NCBI RefSeq assembly: GCF_000827125.1
Contig: NZ_CP010311.1
Coordinates: 2,170,001 to 2,234,000 of the forward strand
Length of the DNA: 64,000 bases
Direction: 5' to 3'
Source of the DNA: Geoalkalibacter subterraneus
GTDB lineage: Bacteria > Desulfobacterota > Desulfuromonadia > Desulfuromonadales > Geoalkalibacteraceae
The notes under the pieces are model-generated. The model made no database searches. It was not told where the DNA came from and saw only the letters and a list, made by a program, of their open reading frames with translations. Position 1 is the first letter of the stretch. The number at the start of each line of letters is the position of its first letter. Below, in pieces: positions 17,388 to 25,396 of this stretch. The position numbers and the translations under genes were made by a program.

Positions 17388-17656
17388 TGACCTGCCTCCT
17401 GATTCGAGCCGTTGGCCCACTGGTCAAGGGCGTCCACGGCGGTCTGCAGGCGCAGGCCGACACCGGTCAGGCGTTCGGCGTCCGGGTGGCCAACCTCGCG
17501 CAGCGCCTTGTTGGCCTCGGTCACGTACTCGGGCGTGTGGCGGTTGACGGTGGCCACCGCCGACTGGATCTGGGCCGGTGGCCGGTAGGTGGCGCAGCCG
17601 GTCATGATCCCGGCCAGGGCCAGCGGGATGGTCCATTCGAGGGTCTTCTTCAACAT
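17384..17656 (-). CDS. Small phage lipoprotein
   Basis: The ATG at 17656 follows AAGGAGATCAAC. The 90-residue product has a lipoprotein signal, 'MLKKTLEWTIPLALAGIMTGC', with the lipobox Cys at about residue 21, then a helical periplasmic part. It may be an outer spanin component or a superinfection-exclusion lipoprotein; neither a matching inner spanin nor an endolysin is seen nearby. Unlike the other late operons, no copy of the CCGAC/GGTAAGTAA motif was found upstream. Confidence 0.75.
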   Translation of the reverse strand: MLKKTLEWTIPLALAGIMTGCATYRPPAQIQSAVATVNRHTPEYVTEANKALREVGHPDAERLTGVGLRLQTAVDALDQWANGSNQEAGQ

Positions 17657-17796
17657 GTTGATCTCCTTTGGGTTATGGGTTTGGGGTACATGCAGAAAGA
17701 TCTCTGCAACCACTTGATTTCCAACGAAATAGAAGCGTCATTGGATGTGACGCGGGATGGTCCCGCATCCACGAAAACCGGAACCGGAGGCAGGCC

Positions 17797-17991
17797 ATGA
17801 CCTACGACAGAAACCGCCAGCAGGCACTCAAGGCGTACCGAGAAAAGCAGGAGAACATCGCCCGGCTGATCGAGGGCATTCGCGGCAAGCTCGAAGCGGA
17901 CGCGAAGCAGCCGGACATCACCTGGGCGAGCGTCGGCTCCCTCGGCCACGTCGAGGAACTGCTGCGGGAGCTGGACGAGTTCCTGTCCTGA
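17797..17991 (+). CDS. Small helical protein, unknown
   Basis: The protein has 64 residues; the ATG at 17797 follows GGAGGCAGGCC. It is highly charged and helical ('NRQQALKAYREKQENIARLIEGIRGKLEADAK'). It is the first gene of the plus-strand unit that continues with the SAM-like integrase-domain protein (33 bases downstream) and the tyrosine recombinase, and may be an accessory factor of that recombinase. Confidence 0.65.
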   Translation: MTYDRNRQQALKAYREKQENIARLIEGIRGKLEADAKQPDITWASVGSLGHVEELLRELDEFLS

Positions 17992-18024
17992 ACACACGGG
18001 GCCACCGACAAAGGAGACATCGAC

Positions 18025-18399
18025 ATGACCGAATGCACCGTGCATCAAGCCGCCGAGGCTTTCATCGGCTACCTGCGGGAATCCGGAAAGAAAGAGCGGA
18101 CCCTTTACACCTACCGGAAGGACCTCGACGCGGTTGAGGCCTTCTTCGGCGCGGATCGCCAGCTCGCCGAGATCCGGCTCCCCCAGGTCGGCAAGTTCTA
18201 CAAGTCCGACCTGCTGCTCAAACTCCCCGATGGCAAGGAGCGAGCCGAACGCACCGTCGCCAAGACCGTCCGGGTGTTCCGCATGATGATGGTCTGGGCC
18301 AGGGAGTCGGGGCGCATCGAGGAGCTGCCGCTGCCCAAGAGCACACCCATGGGCCACAGCCGGGTGAAGGAGTCCAGCGATGAGCAACCGAACGGCTGA
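18025..18399 (+). CDS. Stand-alone SAM-like N-terminal integrase domain protein
   Basis: The protein has 124 residues; RBS AAGGAGACATCGAC. 'AAEAFIGYLRESGKKERTLYTYRKDLDAVEAFFG' is the core-binding (SAM-like) domain of tyrosine recombinases, but no catalytic domain follows. Its last 20 bases overlap the start of the full recombinase (18380), in another frame, so it is not a simple frameshift of that gene: the recombinase has its own SAM-like domain. It may act as a DNA-binding partner that covers half-sites without cutting. Confidence 0.8.
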   Translation: MTECTVHQAAEAFIGYLRESGKKERTLYTYRKDLDAVEAFFGADRQLAEIRLPQVGKFYKSDLLLKLPDGKERAERTVAKTVRVFRMMMVWARESGRIEELPLPKSTPMGHSRVKESSDEQPNG

Positions 18400-19294
18400 C
18401 CTCGACCTGACGGGCGCGATAGAGGCGTTCTGTGCCCGCCTGTCGGCCGAAGGACGCTCCCCGGCGACCATAGCCGCATACCGCCGGGACCTCGCCCTGG
18501 TGGCCCGCGTGGCCGGGGAGCTGGCCCCGGGTATCGTCTGCCGGGCGGTCACGGCCGGGCTCCTCGACAAGGTGTTCTCCGCCGGGGCGGTCACCGAGAG
18601 CGGGCGCGGCCCACGCTCGGCGGCCTCGCTCCATCGGATGAAGGCGGCGGTGCGGGCCTTTTTCTCCTGGGCCGTCGAGGCAGGCGTGGTCGATGACAAT
18701 CCGGCTCGGTCCATCCGCATGCATCGGCTGCCGAGAAAGCTGCCGGTGTTCCTGACCGCCGCCGAAAAGAAACGCCTGCTCAAGGAGCTCAAGGGGCGGA
18801 CCGACTTCTCCACGCTGCGCGACCGCGCCATGATCGAGGTGCTGCTGGGCACCGGGATCAGGCTTGGCGAGCTGGCCGCGCTCGACATGGATGACATCGA
18901 CCTCGACGCCAAGCATCTGCGGGTGCGAGCCAAGGGGAATGTGCCGCAGGTCAAGTTCATCAAGACCGACCTCCGCACATTGCTGCGCCGTTACCTGGCC
19001 GAGCGCCGTCGACACGGCCGCCCGGAAATGGAAGCCCTGTTCCTGTCGAACCGGGACGGCAGACTCTGCCAGCGGCAGATAGCCAACCGGCTCGCCCACT
19101 GGCTGCGGAAGGCCGGGATCGAAAAGGAACTGACGCCGCACGGGCTGCGGCATACCTTCGCCACCCACCTCTACGGCGCGACCAATGACCTGCTCGTAGT
19201 GCAGCGGGCCTTGGGGCACCGGGACGTGTCCACCACCCAGATCTACACCCACCTCGTGGACGGCCAGCTCGAGGAAGCCCTCGAACGCCTCTGA
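18380..19294 (+). CDS. Tyrosine recombinase (XerC/D-like)
   Basis: The protein has 304 residues. The N-terminal core-binding domain covers 1-110 ('FCARLSAEGRSPATIAAYRRDLALVARV'). The catalytic domain has all signature residues: Arg in 'GTGIRLGEL', His-x2-Arg in 'HGLRHTFATHL', His in 'LGHRDVSTTQ', and Tyr in 'IYTHL'. The element also has a serine integrase at its right end, so this enzyme probably does another job, such as dimer resolution or DNA inversion. A terminator and a repeat array (19497-19737) follow. Confidence 0.9.
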   Translation: MSNRTADLDLTGAIEAFCARLSAEGRSPATIAAYRRDLALVARVAGELAPGIVCRAVTAGLLDKVFSAGAVTESGRGPRSAASLHRMKAAVRAFFSWAVEAGVVDDNPARSIRMHRLPRKLPVFLTAAEKKRLLKELKGRTDFSTLRDRAMIEVLLGTGIRLGELAALDMDDIDLDAKHLRVRAKGNVPQVKFIKTDLRTLLRRYLAERRRHGRPEMEALFLSNRDGRLCQRQIANRLAHWLRKAGIEKELTPHGLRHTFATHLYGATNDLLVVQRALGHRDVSTTQIYTHLVDGQLEEALERL

Positions 19295-19313
19295 TCCTTC
19301 CGGACCCGACGAT

Positions 19314-19341
19314 GGGAGCGGCCTCTGCTGCTCCCGTTTTC
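19314..19341 (+). terminator. Rho-independent terminator after the tyrosine recombinase
   Basis: GGGAGC, 10-base loop, GCTCCC followed by GTTTT, 20 bases after the recombinase stop codon. Three direct copies of GACAGTG follow at 19351, 19363 and 19373. Confidence 0.6.
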
Positions 19342-19496
19342 GTTGGGCGAGACAGTGTCGAAGACAGTGAATGACAGTGCCCGCAGAAGAACACATCCGC
19401 CGATGATGAATGATCATGACGCCGGACCTGAATCTCCCGGGTGGGGCGGGAAATATCGATTGACCGGAATTTCTCCTTCGCTGTCTGTCGGCCGCA

Positions 19497-19737
19497 CATC
19501 GCCATAACTGCTTGGCTTGTGCGCTCCGGGCGCGGAACACACATGGCAATATCTGCTTGGCATGTGCGAGGGCCGCTGCCGATGGAATGGCTATTTGCGG
19601 GGCTTGGCCGGTTCTGCCTGGGGTTCGACATGCCAATATCTACTTGGGTTATGTGAGAGAGCTCCGGCGTGAACGTGTCAATATCTACTTGGGTTATGCG
19701 GTTCGGCTTATGCACACACATGCCAAGCGGATATCGA
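19497..19737. repeat. Iteron-like array beside the tyrosine recombinase
   Basis: Four direct copies of a 27-base unit, consensus CATGNCAATATCTRCTTGG then NWTRTG, start at 19497, 19542, 19629 and 19674 (steps 45, 87, 45). One inverted copy lies at about 19713-19737. Copy 2 is flanked by CACATG/CATGTG arms. The 600-base region 19295-19894 has no convincing gene; this array is its main content. Candidate roles are recombinase binding sites, partition or replication iterons. Confidence 0.75.
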
Positions 19738-19894
19738 GAGCTGCAGGAAGAAATAGAGGAGTGGAAATGATGATCGGCGGCCGAAGAATGCCGATTCCGA
19801 AAGTGCAAGGAACACGTCTTATCCGCAATTCCTGGTGTAGCTGTCTGCCGCAAGTCGCCGTGTGCCGGGGTCATCGGAAAAGCCCTCCATGGTG

Positions 19895-20395
19895 TTATCC
19901 GCAATTCTTTCCGCGTTTCTTGCGGCCGGAGGTTTTCGTTGCCGGGGCGTTGGCGGCCTCGGCCACCTTCTCGAGCAGCGCCGCCGCCCATTCCGCCGGA
20001 GAGGTCTGCGGGCCTTTCGGCTCCTCACCCTCGCGGGCGATCTTGGTGGTCTTGAGATCCTTCATGTGGCAGCGGATCATCCGGTCGAGGCTCTCGGCCG
20101 CTTGGGTGTTCCCTTCGATCTGGGCGCGGACAAGCTTGACGGAGTAGACGCCCACCAGTTCGACTTGAAGGAAGTCACTGGACTTGTTGAACACGAAGTC
20201 CTGGTTGAGGCGGTCGATGATCGCGTCGAACATGACCTTCTCTTCCGGAGTCAGACAGCGGTCGGCGAAGATGCCGTGCGTAAGCCGATACTGGTTGCCT
20301 TCGGGTGCTCCGGCCCCGCGCTTGGGCGGTTCGGTCTTGCCCTCGTTGCGATGCCAGCGGTCCAGAATAGCTTTGTCGGGTTTGCTCAAAGGCAT
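19895..20395 (-). CDS. Terminase small subunit-like protein
   Basis: The protein has 166 residues (ATG 20395). 'GAPEGNQYRLTHGIFADRCLTPEEKVMFDAII' matches the N-terminal pattern of small terminase-like DNA-binding proteins, and a basic C-terminus ('KTSGRKKRGK') follows. Such proteins recognise the packaging site. It is expressed from motif D, 91 bases upstream, and is separated from the large terminase by the recombinase cassette. Confidence 0.75.
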   Translation of the reverse strand: MPLSKPDKAILDRWHRNEGKTEPPKRGAGAPEGNQYRLTHGIFADRCLTPEEKVMFDAIIDRLNQDFVFNKSSDFLQVELVGVYSVKLVRAQIEGNTQAAESLDRMIRCHMKDLKTTKIAREGEEPKGPQTSPAEWAAALLEKVAEAANAPATKTSGRKKRGKNCG

Positions 20396-20485
20396 ATCGA
20401 TGTCCTGCCAAAACTGTTTTTTTATACCGGTTTGCGGGGCGGGAGGCCGATTTAGCCTCCAAACGCGCTCCCGCCGGTTCAGGGG

Positions 20486-20516
20486 TTACTTACCGGAAGC
20501 GGCGGCCAACTGTCGG
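20486..20516 (-). promoter_or_regulatory. Phage promoter-like motif D, overlapping a gene end
   Basis: CCGAC-N15-CCGGTAAGTAA on the minus strand. Here the conserved -10-like block also encodes the last residues (SGK) and the TAA stop of the HTH gene, so the DNA motif was kept despite being coding. The small-terminase start is 91 bases downstream. Confidence 0.75.
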
Positions 20517-20764
20517 TCCCGGTCCTGTTTTCGTTCGGCGGCGATGATCTGGTTGACCCGGCGGGTGGTCACTCCAGCGAGGTTGGAGATCTCCTGGCTG
20601 CTGATCCCCTGCAGATGAAGGGCAAGCACCAGGTCGCGGCGTTCCTGGTAAAACCGGCTCGGTGCTGAAACCCAGAGAATCCCGGTGTAGTGCTTCTGGA
20701 TCTGCTCGAACAGTTCCTCGGGCAGGACATCCTTGGCGTTGGCGTAGCGTTTCTTTTTCTTCAC
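20486..20764 (-). CDS. Small HTH protein of the CD3324-like type
   Basis: The protein has 92 residues with a GTG start at 20764, three bases after the preceding gene. The pattern 'KRYANAKDVLPEELFEQIQKHYTGILWV' followed by an HTH ('GISSQEISNLAGVTTRRVNQIIAAE') matches small phage/firmicute regulators annotated as the CD3324 family. It could be a late-gene transcription activator or a DNA-packaging helper. Confidence 0.75.
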   Translation of the reverse strand: MKKKKRYANAKDVLPEELFEQIQKHYTGILWVSAPSRFYQERRDLVLALHLQGISSQEISNLAGVTTRRVNQIIAAERKQDRDRQLAAASGK

Positions 20765-20767
20765 GGC

Positions 20768-21541
20768 TCAATCCTCCACTTTCTTCATCCACGGCTGTGG
20801 CACGTCCGGGTTGTAGAACCGCAGCGTGCTGGGACGCCCGGATTTCGGCCCATGGATAATTTCGATAGAACGCTCGGTGACCTCGCCAATCTCCTGATCG
20901 CCATCGACGAAGCAGACCAGGCCGTAGTCCTCGCCGCAGGGAAACCGGAAGCGGCCCTGGTTCTGATAGAGGCGTGCCTCGGACCAGCCCTTGGCCATGG
21001 CCTCCTCACGGATGGCGTCGACCTTGGCGACTGCCTGGGAAGTCACCGGCTGCCTATGGCGTCCGGCTGCGTGTTGAGGGTAAATCCAGACCTTTCTGGG
21101 AACTTCGACGGGTTTCTTCTGGGGTTCGGGACGAAGCGCGGGTGGCCGGTAGTTCTTCGGGGAAAAGGACTGCAGTACATCCTGGAGGCTTTCCTTGCCG
21201 AACTCCCGGATGGCCAGCTCCTGCAGGGCGTTGAATCGCTGCCGCAGCGTGTTCCAGGCAGCCTCGGGGAGCTTTCCGGCCTTGTGCGCGGCTTGGGCGG
21301 TGACCATGCGGGAACGTAGCCAGGCGAAGTATTCAGGCGACAGACGGCGGAACACTTTGCCGTCGCGCTCGAAGTCAGTCTCTTTGGTTCGAACCCAGGC
21401 GAGTTCTTTGATTTCAAGATCTGTGGCGACGAAGACCACATGGCAGGATTCTGGTGACGAAAGGATGTCTGGGCTTGTTCGATTTGCGGATTGGGCGGCA
21501 TCCGTGCAGAGGTGACGGATCATGGTGGTCAACAGGCTCAT
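20768..21541 (-). CDS. Phage protein, unknown
   Basis: The protein has 257 residues (ATG 21541) and is the first gene after motif E. Residues about 45-130 are helical and charged; about 190-257 form a beta-rich domain ('RFRFPCGEDYGLVCFVDGDQEIGEVTERSIEIIHG'). A Pro-rich linker (about 125-150) joins them. No family is recognised. Position before the small HTH and terminase genes suggests a middle/late regulatory or packaging role. Confidence 0.7.
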   Translation of the reverse strand: MSLLTTMIRHLCTDAAQSANRTSPDILSSPESCHVVFVATDLEIKELAWVRTKETDFERDGKVFRRLSPEYFAWLRSRMVTAQAAHKAGKLPEAAWNTLRQRFNALQELAIREFGKESLQDVLQSFSPKNYRPPALRPEPQKKPVEVPRKVWIYPQHAAGRHRQPVTSQAVAKVDAIREEAMAKGWSEARLYQNQGRFRFPCGEDYGLVCFVDGDQEIGEVTERSIEIIHGPKSGRPSTLRFYNPDVPQPWMKKVED

Positions 21542-21579
21542 GGTAAATCTCCGGAAACGTTGGTAGTCATCGTTTCCCG

Positions 21580-21610
21580 TTACTTACCGGAGCCTGACCA
21601 TGGGTGTCGG
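21580..21610 (-). promoter_or_regulatory. Phage promoter-like motif E
   Basis: CCGAC-N15-CCGGTAAGTAA on the minus strand, 39 bases before the start at 21541 and right next to the candidate origin region. Confidence 0.75.
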
Positions 21611-21611
21611 A

Positions 21612-21940
21612 TAGCCGAAAGCGCCGAAAGGGGTTTCGGCGCTCGACGACCTTTCGGCATCCCCTTTCGGCATCACTAAACAATAGAAGTATCAGTTAGT
21701 TATATATATTTTTCCGAAAGAGTAGAAAGATATGAGAATATTACTCTCGCATGGGCCAAAATTTTCTATACCCTGTTCCGAGAGGAGTATTGAAAAAAAT
21801 ACAAAGGAGGGGGAGTAATCTCTGAAACCTTTCGGCACTTTCGGCGCTTGCATCACAAATCCAACAAAAACATATAGTTGCACTGCCGAAAGGTACCCTT
21901 GGGACTTTCGGCAATGCCGAAACCCCTTTCGGTATCTCCG
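21612..21940. other. Candidate phage replication origin (GCCGAAAG boxes + AT-rich core)
   Basis: This intergenic region holds eight perfect GCCGAAAG/CTTTCGGC octamers (21614, 21623, 21651, 21664, 21829, 21838, 21885, 21905) and four near matches. They form two clusters either side of an AT-rich stretch (about 21672-21800, containing TATATATATTTTT). It adjoins the primase-helicase operon. The layout resembles P4-type ori/crr regions bound by the primase-helicase. No coding sequence is supported here. Confidence 0.65.
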
Positions 21941-22032
21941 ATTTCGTAACGATTTTTCCAGCCAAAGGCCGTTTTGTAATCGTTTTTCAAGCCGGATAAC
22001 TGTTTTGCCAAAGGACCGCGTGGATATAAACA

Positions 22033-22070
22033 AGAAAAGCCCGCAGAAATGAATCCACGGGCCGGGCTTG
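22033..22070 (-). terminator. Terminator of the replication operon
   Basis: On the minus strand, AGCCCG...CGGGCT followed by TTTCTTG, 25-60 bases after the primase-helicase stop codon. It closes the long early operon before the candidate origin. Confidence 0.65.
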
Positions 22071-22093
22071 GGTGATGATATGGGTGATGCGAT

Positions 22094-25000
22094 CTATTTT
22101 GCTGATTGAATCGTATAGAGTTTGGTTCCGCGATGGTTCTGCCCTATTTCAATCTCGAACCCTGCCCCCCGGATGGTCTCCAGATCATTCACCAGCCGCT
22201 GTGCGAATTGCCGGGATGAGTCCATCTCGAAACGCAGACCGAAATCCCGAGCAACTCGCTTGAGGGCCACGAACAGGTCCCGGGAAAGAACCTCCCGCAA
22301 ACTTCCATCGTCTTCAAAGCGGATCTGATACCGTTGGACGAACTCCTGAAGAGGGTCCGTCCGGCGGTCTCCGTAAACATCCCGCGCATTGGTTTCGGTC
22401 GCGGTGCGCCACGCGTTGAACAAGGTCGCCAGCGCCGTCGCCGTATGATTTGAATCCCGGGCCGTATCCCGGCTGGTCCGGTTGAGCGACTCGATCTGCC
22501 GGGCGAATGCCGGTGCCAGCTCTCCCAACCCCTGTTCCATCTCTTCACGGCTCGATCCGGCCAGCATCATCAGGTACATCAAGCTGAGATATTCGTTGCA
22601 GCGGCGCTTGTCGTGGCTCCCCAGTGCCTCGTGCAAAAGCTTCATGGCATGGCGTCTCATGCCGTCTCGCATCATCGCCAGCACCACCCGGGTCCGCTTA
22701 ATGATGGCCGAAATGATGAGGTCGCGATGCTGCTGGATGCCTGCGACGACCTCGGATTCGATGAAACAGTCATTGCCCTGGTTGGCGACATCGAAGTTGA
22801 TCACAAAACTGCGTGATTGGATCTCCGAAAGCTCCCCGCACAGTGGTTCGATGCCGGTGGTGTTCAGCAAGCATTTGGTCCGCTCGGTGATGGTCTCGCT
22901 GTCGGTGCCGCTCTTGCGTTTCTCCTTGGCGATGCCGGTGATGCTGGTCAGCATGAAGGTGGTCAGATCCTCGGTCATCTGCTTGACCTCGATGTTGTCG
23001 AGGACGATGAGCGGGTTCTGCGAGCCATCGGTGTAGTTCGCCGCGTCGGTGGCCTTCTTGTGCTGGGGCTCGCCGTAAAGCAGCGTCGACGTGATCTTGC
23101 TGGCGGTGGTCTTGCCCGATCCGGCCGAGCCCTCGAAGCGGGTCATGGGCCGCGTCCCGGCGAAGTCGATCAGCAGGAAACAGGAGAGCCAGGAAAGGAT
23201 GAGAAAGCGATCTCCCTGCGGACAGGTCATGTTGCCCACCAGCAGATCGACCAGGAGCCGGTCCGCCTCTTCGAGGTCGGCGTCGGGCAGGAATTTCAGC
23301 GGCTTCATCTTCCGCGAGCCGTCCAGGATGATGCCGTCCTCGTTGCCGCCGTTCTTCATGATCTGAATTTCGTCCGGGGTGATCTTGGCGATCTCGTGCT
23401 CCGGATTGTTCAGGTTGAAATAGACGGTGTAGGAAGCCACATCCGTGTGCAGCCAGGAAAAATGATCGCGCACCTGGCCACGGATCATCGCCAGGCTTGG
23501 CAACACCTCGAAAAATGTCCGTCCGCCGTTGGAGGTCGGCACCATGCCCGTGTGCTTATAGAGCATGGCCGCGTAATGGCGCTTGCGGCCCCGGTCCGGC
23601 GAATCCATCCAGTAGATGGCGTTGTCGAAATACATGAACGGCTCGCCCTGCAGGGTGTGAAAGAACTGGGCACCGTTGGCGGTAAACCAGTCGTAGGCGG
23701 CCTCGGCGGCCAGTGTGTAGTCGGGAGCGCCGTTCTCCAGTTCCGTGTCGATTAGCACCTCGTCGACCCGGGCGCGGCATGATCCGGGCATCGCGCCGGA
23801 CATCCGCTTGGCCTTCTTCTTTTCGTTACGGAACTCGACCTTGCGGTCCTTCTGGATGGCGCGGATCTGCTCTTTCAGGGTGGCCATCGAAACGCCACCG
23901 CCGATGCGCTCCTGCACCAGCTTCAGCAGGCGGGACTGTTCCAGCGGCGACTGCTCGGAAATCTCCCCCAGGATCGGTTCGAGCAGGCGGTTGCGTTCCT
24001 CCTCTTCAGCGCCCTCGGGCAGCGAGCGCACGCCGAACTCGATGGGCGTGCTGGCTTCGGCGAGCAGACGTTCGAAATCTTCACGGGTATGCCCGGCGGC
24101 AATGTAATCGTTGACGTCGATCTTGGCGGTGGCGAGAAGCGCCTCGGCCGACTTGATTTCCTCGGCGGGCCGTCCAGCCAGCAGCTTGGCCAGTTCCTTC
24201 GGCCCCACGCTCGCCGTCAGGCTGAACTGTTCGGTCAGCTCCTGCCGGGCCGAGATCTGTGTCTCCGACAAAGGCAGCGTCACCAGGCGGGTGTCGATCT
24301 TGTGTTCGGCCAGGGTACGAGCGGTTTGCAGCGCCCCTTTGAGACCGGCCTGGGAGAGTTCGTTGTCCTGGCAGATGTAGACGGTTTCGACGCCGCGCAG
24401 TTTGGGGATCAGGCGCTCCCAATCGGCGGCCCGGATGCGGACGGTGACCGGCGATACGGTGGGCAGGCCCAGTTGCATCAGCGCCAGGCAATCGGTCACC
24501 CCCTCGGTGATGATCACCTTGCCGGGCCTGGCCAGCAGGCAGTCCTCGTTGAACAGCAGCGCGTTGTTGATGAAATCGGCGACGTAGGGCCGCTGGTGTT
24601 CGTCGTGAACCGGCAGTTTCTTGTATTTCCCTTGCTCCCAGCCCACGTCCGGGGTCCACGGCGTCTTGCGGCCGATCATGAACACCACCCGGCCACGGCT
24701 CCAGTAGGGAAAGACGATCCGGCGCTCGAAAAATGGCGTCAGGCCGTCCTGGCTGGTGGGACGGAAAGCGCCGGTCGCGGCGAGCTCCCGCTTGGAAAAG
24801 CCGTCTTCTCCCCCGGTCAGTTGGGCGACCGCGCCGGACGCGTTGTCCGCGTAGCCGATCAGGAGATCGTCGATGGTCTCCTCGCTCAGGGCGTATTTGG
24901 ATTTCAGCCAGTCGAGGACCTCCGGCGACTCTTTGAGTCTGGCGTGGTAAAGCCTGGCCAGCGAGGTCAGCGCGTCCTTGACCCGCAGTTCGAAGGCGCG

Positions 25001-25396
25001 GTCGGCCTCCGTCTGGGCCAGACGCTCCTGGCTGAGGCCATAGCGCGACAGCGGCGGCAAGCCCGCCTTCTTGGCGAGATAGTCCCGGGCCTGACGGTGG
25101 CTGTCCGGCATCGGACCGGATTGCCCGGCGGTGACCGAGCCCGTCTGAATGAACTCAACGAGCTGCAGCACATCACCGCCGACTCCGCAGCCGAAGCAGT
25201 ACCAGCCCTGCTTGTCGAGCATCACGTGCAGCGACAGACGCGACTGGCTCTGATGGTTGGGGCAGTCGCACATCAAGCGCTGGCCGGTCTCCTGGGTGAT
25301 CCGTCCCGGCAGGAGTTCCCGGGCCACGTCACCGATGTCCATCTCGGTGACGTGCCGGTAATACTCCCTGACGTTATCCGTTCCGCCCATACTCAT
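22094..25396 (-). CDS. Primase-helicase (CHC2 zinc finger, TOPRIM, SF3/AAA-like helicase)
   Basis: The protein has 1100 residues. A DnaG-type CHC2 zinc finger is at about 43-70 ('CDCPNHQ', 'GWYCFGCGVGGDVLQLV'). A TOPRIM region lies at about 290-350 ('KVIITEGVTDCLALMQLG', 'VYICQDNE'). The C-terminal ATPase has Walker A 'FEGSAGSGKTTASK' (about 760) and Walker B-like 'PLIVLDNIE'. It should unwind DNA and prime replication of the element. It overlaps the RecD2 gene by four bases (ATGA). Confidence 0.9.
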   Translation of the reverse strand: MSMGGTDNVREYYRHVTEMDIGDVARELLPGRITQETGQRLMCDCPNHQSQSRLSLHVMLDKQGWYCFGCGVGGDVLQLVEFIQTGSVTAGQSGPMPDSHRQARDYLAKKAGLPPLSRYGLSQERLAQTEADRAFELRVKDALTSLARLYHARLKESPEVLDWLKSKYALSEETIDDLLIGYADNASGAVAQLTGGEDGFSKRELAATGAFRPTSQDGLTPFFERRIVFPYWSRGRVVFMIGRKTPWTPDVGWEQGKYKKLPVHDEHQRPYVADFINNALLFNEDCLLARPGKVIITEGVTDCLALMQLGLPTVSPVTVRIRAADWERLIPKLRGVETVYICQDNELSQAGLKGALQTARTLAEHKIDTRLVTLPLSETQISARQELTEQFSLTASVGPKELAKLLAGRPAEEIKSAEALLATAKIDVNDYIAAGHTREDFERLLAEASTPIEFGVRSLPEGAEEEERNRLLEPILGEISEQSPLEQSRLLKLVQERIGGGVSMATLKEQIRAIQKDRKVEFRNEKKKAKRMSGAMPGSCRARVDEVLIDTELENGAPDYTLAAEAAYDWFTANGAQFFHTLQGEPFMYFDNAIYWMDSPDRGRKRHYAAMLYKHTGMVPTSNGGRTFFEVLPSLAMIRGQVRDHFSWLHTDVASYTVYFNLNNPEHEIAKITPDEIQIMKNGGNEDGIILDGSRKMKPLKFLPDADLEEADRLLVDLLVGNMTCPQGDRFLILSWLSCFLLIDFAGTRPMTRFEGSAGSGKTTASKITSTLLYGEPQHKKATDAANYTDGSQNPLIVLDNIEVKQMTEDLTTFMLTSITGIAKEKRKSGTDSETITERTKCLLNTTGIEPLCGELSEIQSRSFVINFDVANQGNDCFIESEVVAGIQQHRDLIISAIIKRTRVVLAMMRDGMRRHAMKLLHEALGSHDKRRCNEYLSLMYLMMLAGSSREEMEQGLGELAPAFARQIESLNRTSRDTARDSNHTATALATLFNAWRTATETNARDVYGDRRTDPLQEFVQRYQIRFEDDGSLREVLSRDLFVALKRVARDFGLRFEMDSSRQFAQRLVNDLETIRGAGFEIEIGQNHRGTKLYTIQSAK

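Noticed and set aside
18025-19294. Frameshifted single recombinase gene
   Set aside because: The downstream protein has its own complete core-binding domain plus catalytic domain, so the upstream gene is a separate protein.
19497-19737. Possible CRISPR array
   Set aside because: Only four direct units with irregular steps (45, 87, 45), one inverted copy, no cas genes; the spacers do not behave like CRISPR spacers.
18960-19991. A 343-codon minus-strand open frame with repeated 'ITQVDI' peptides
   Set aside because: It lies opposite the recombinase gene and across the iteron array; the peptide repeats simply translate the DNA repeats, and no ribosome site or family is seen.
21692-22033. A 113-codon minus-strand open frame in the origin region
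   Set aside because: It is composed of the GCCGAAAG boxes and AT-rich DNA; no ribosome site or recognisable protein.
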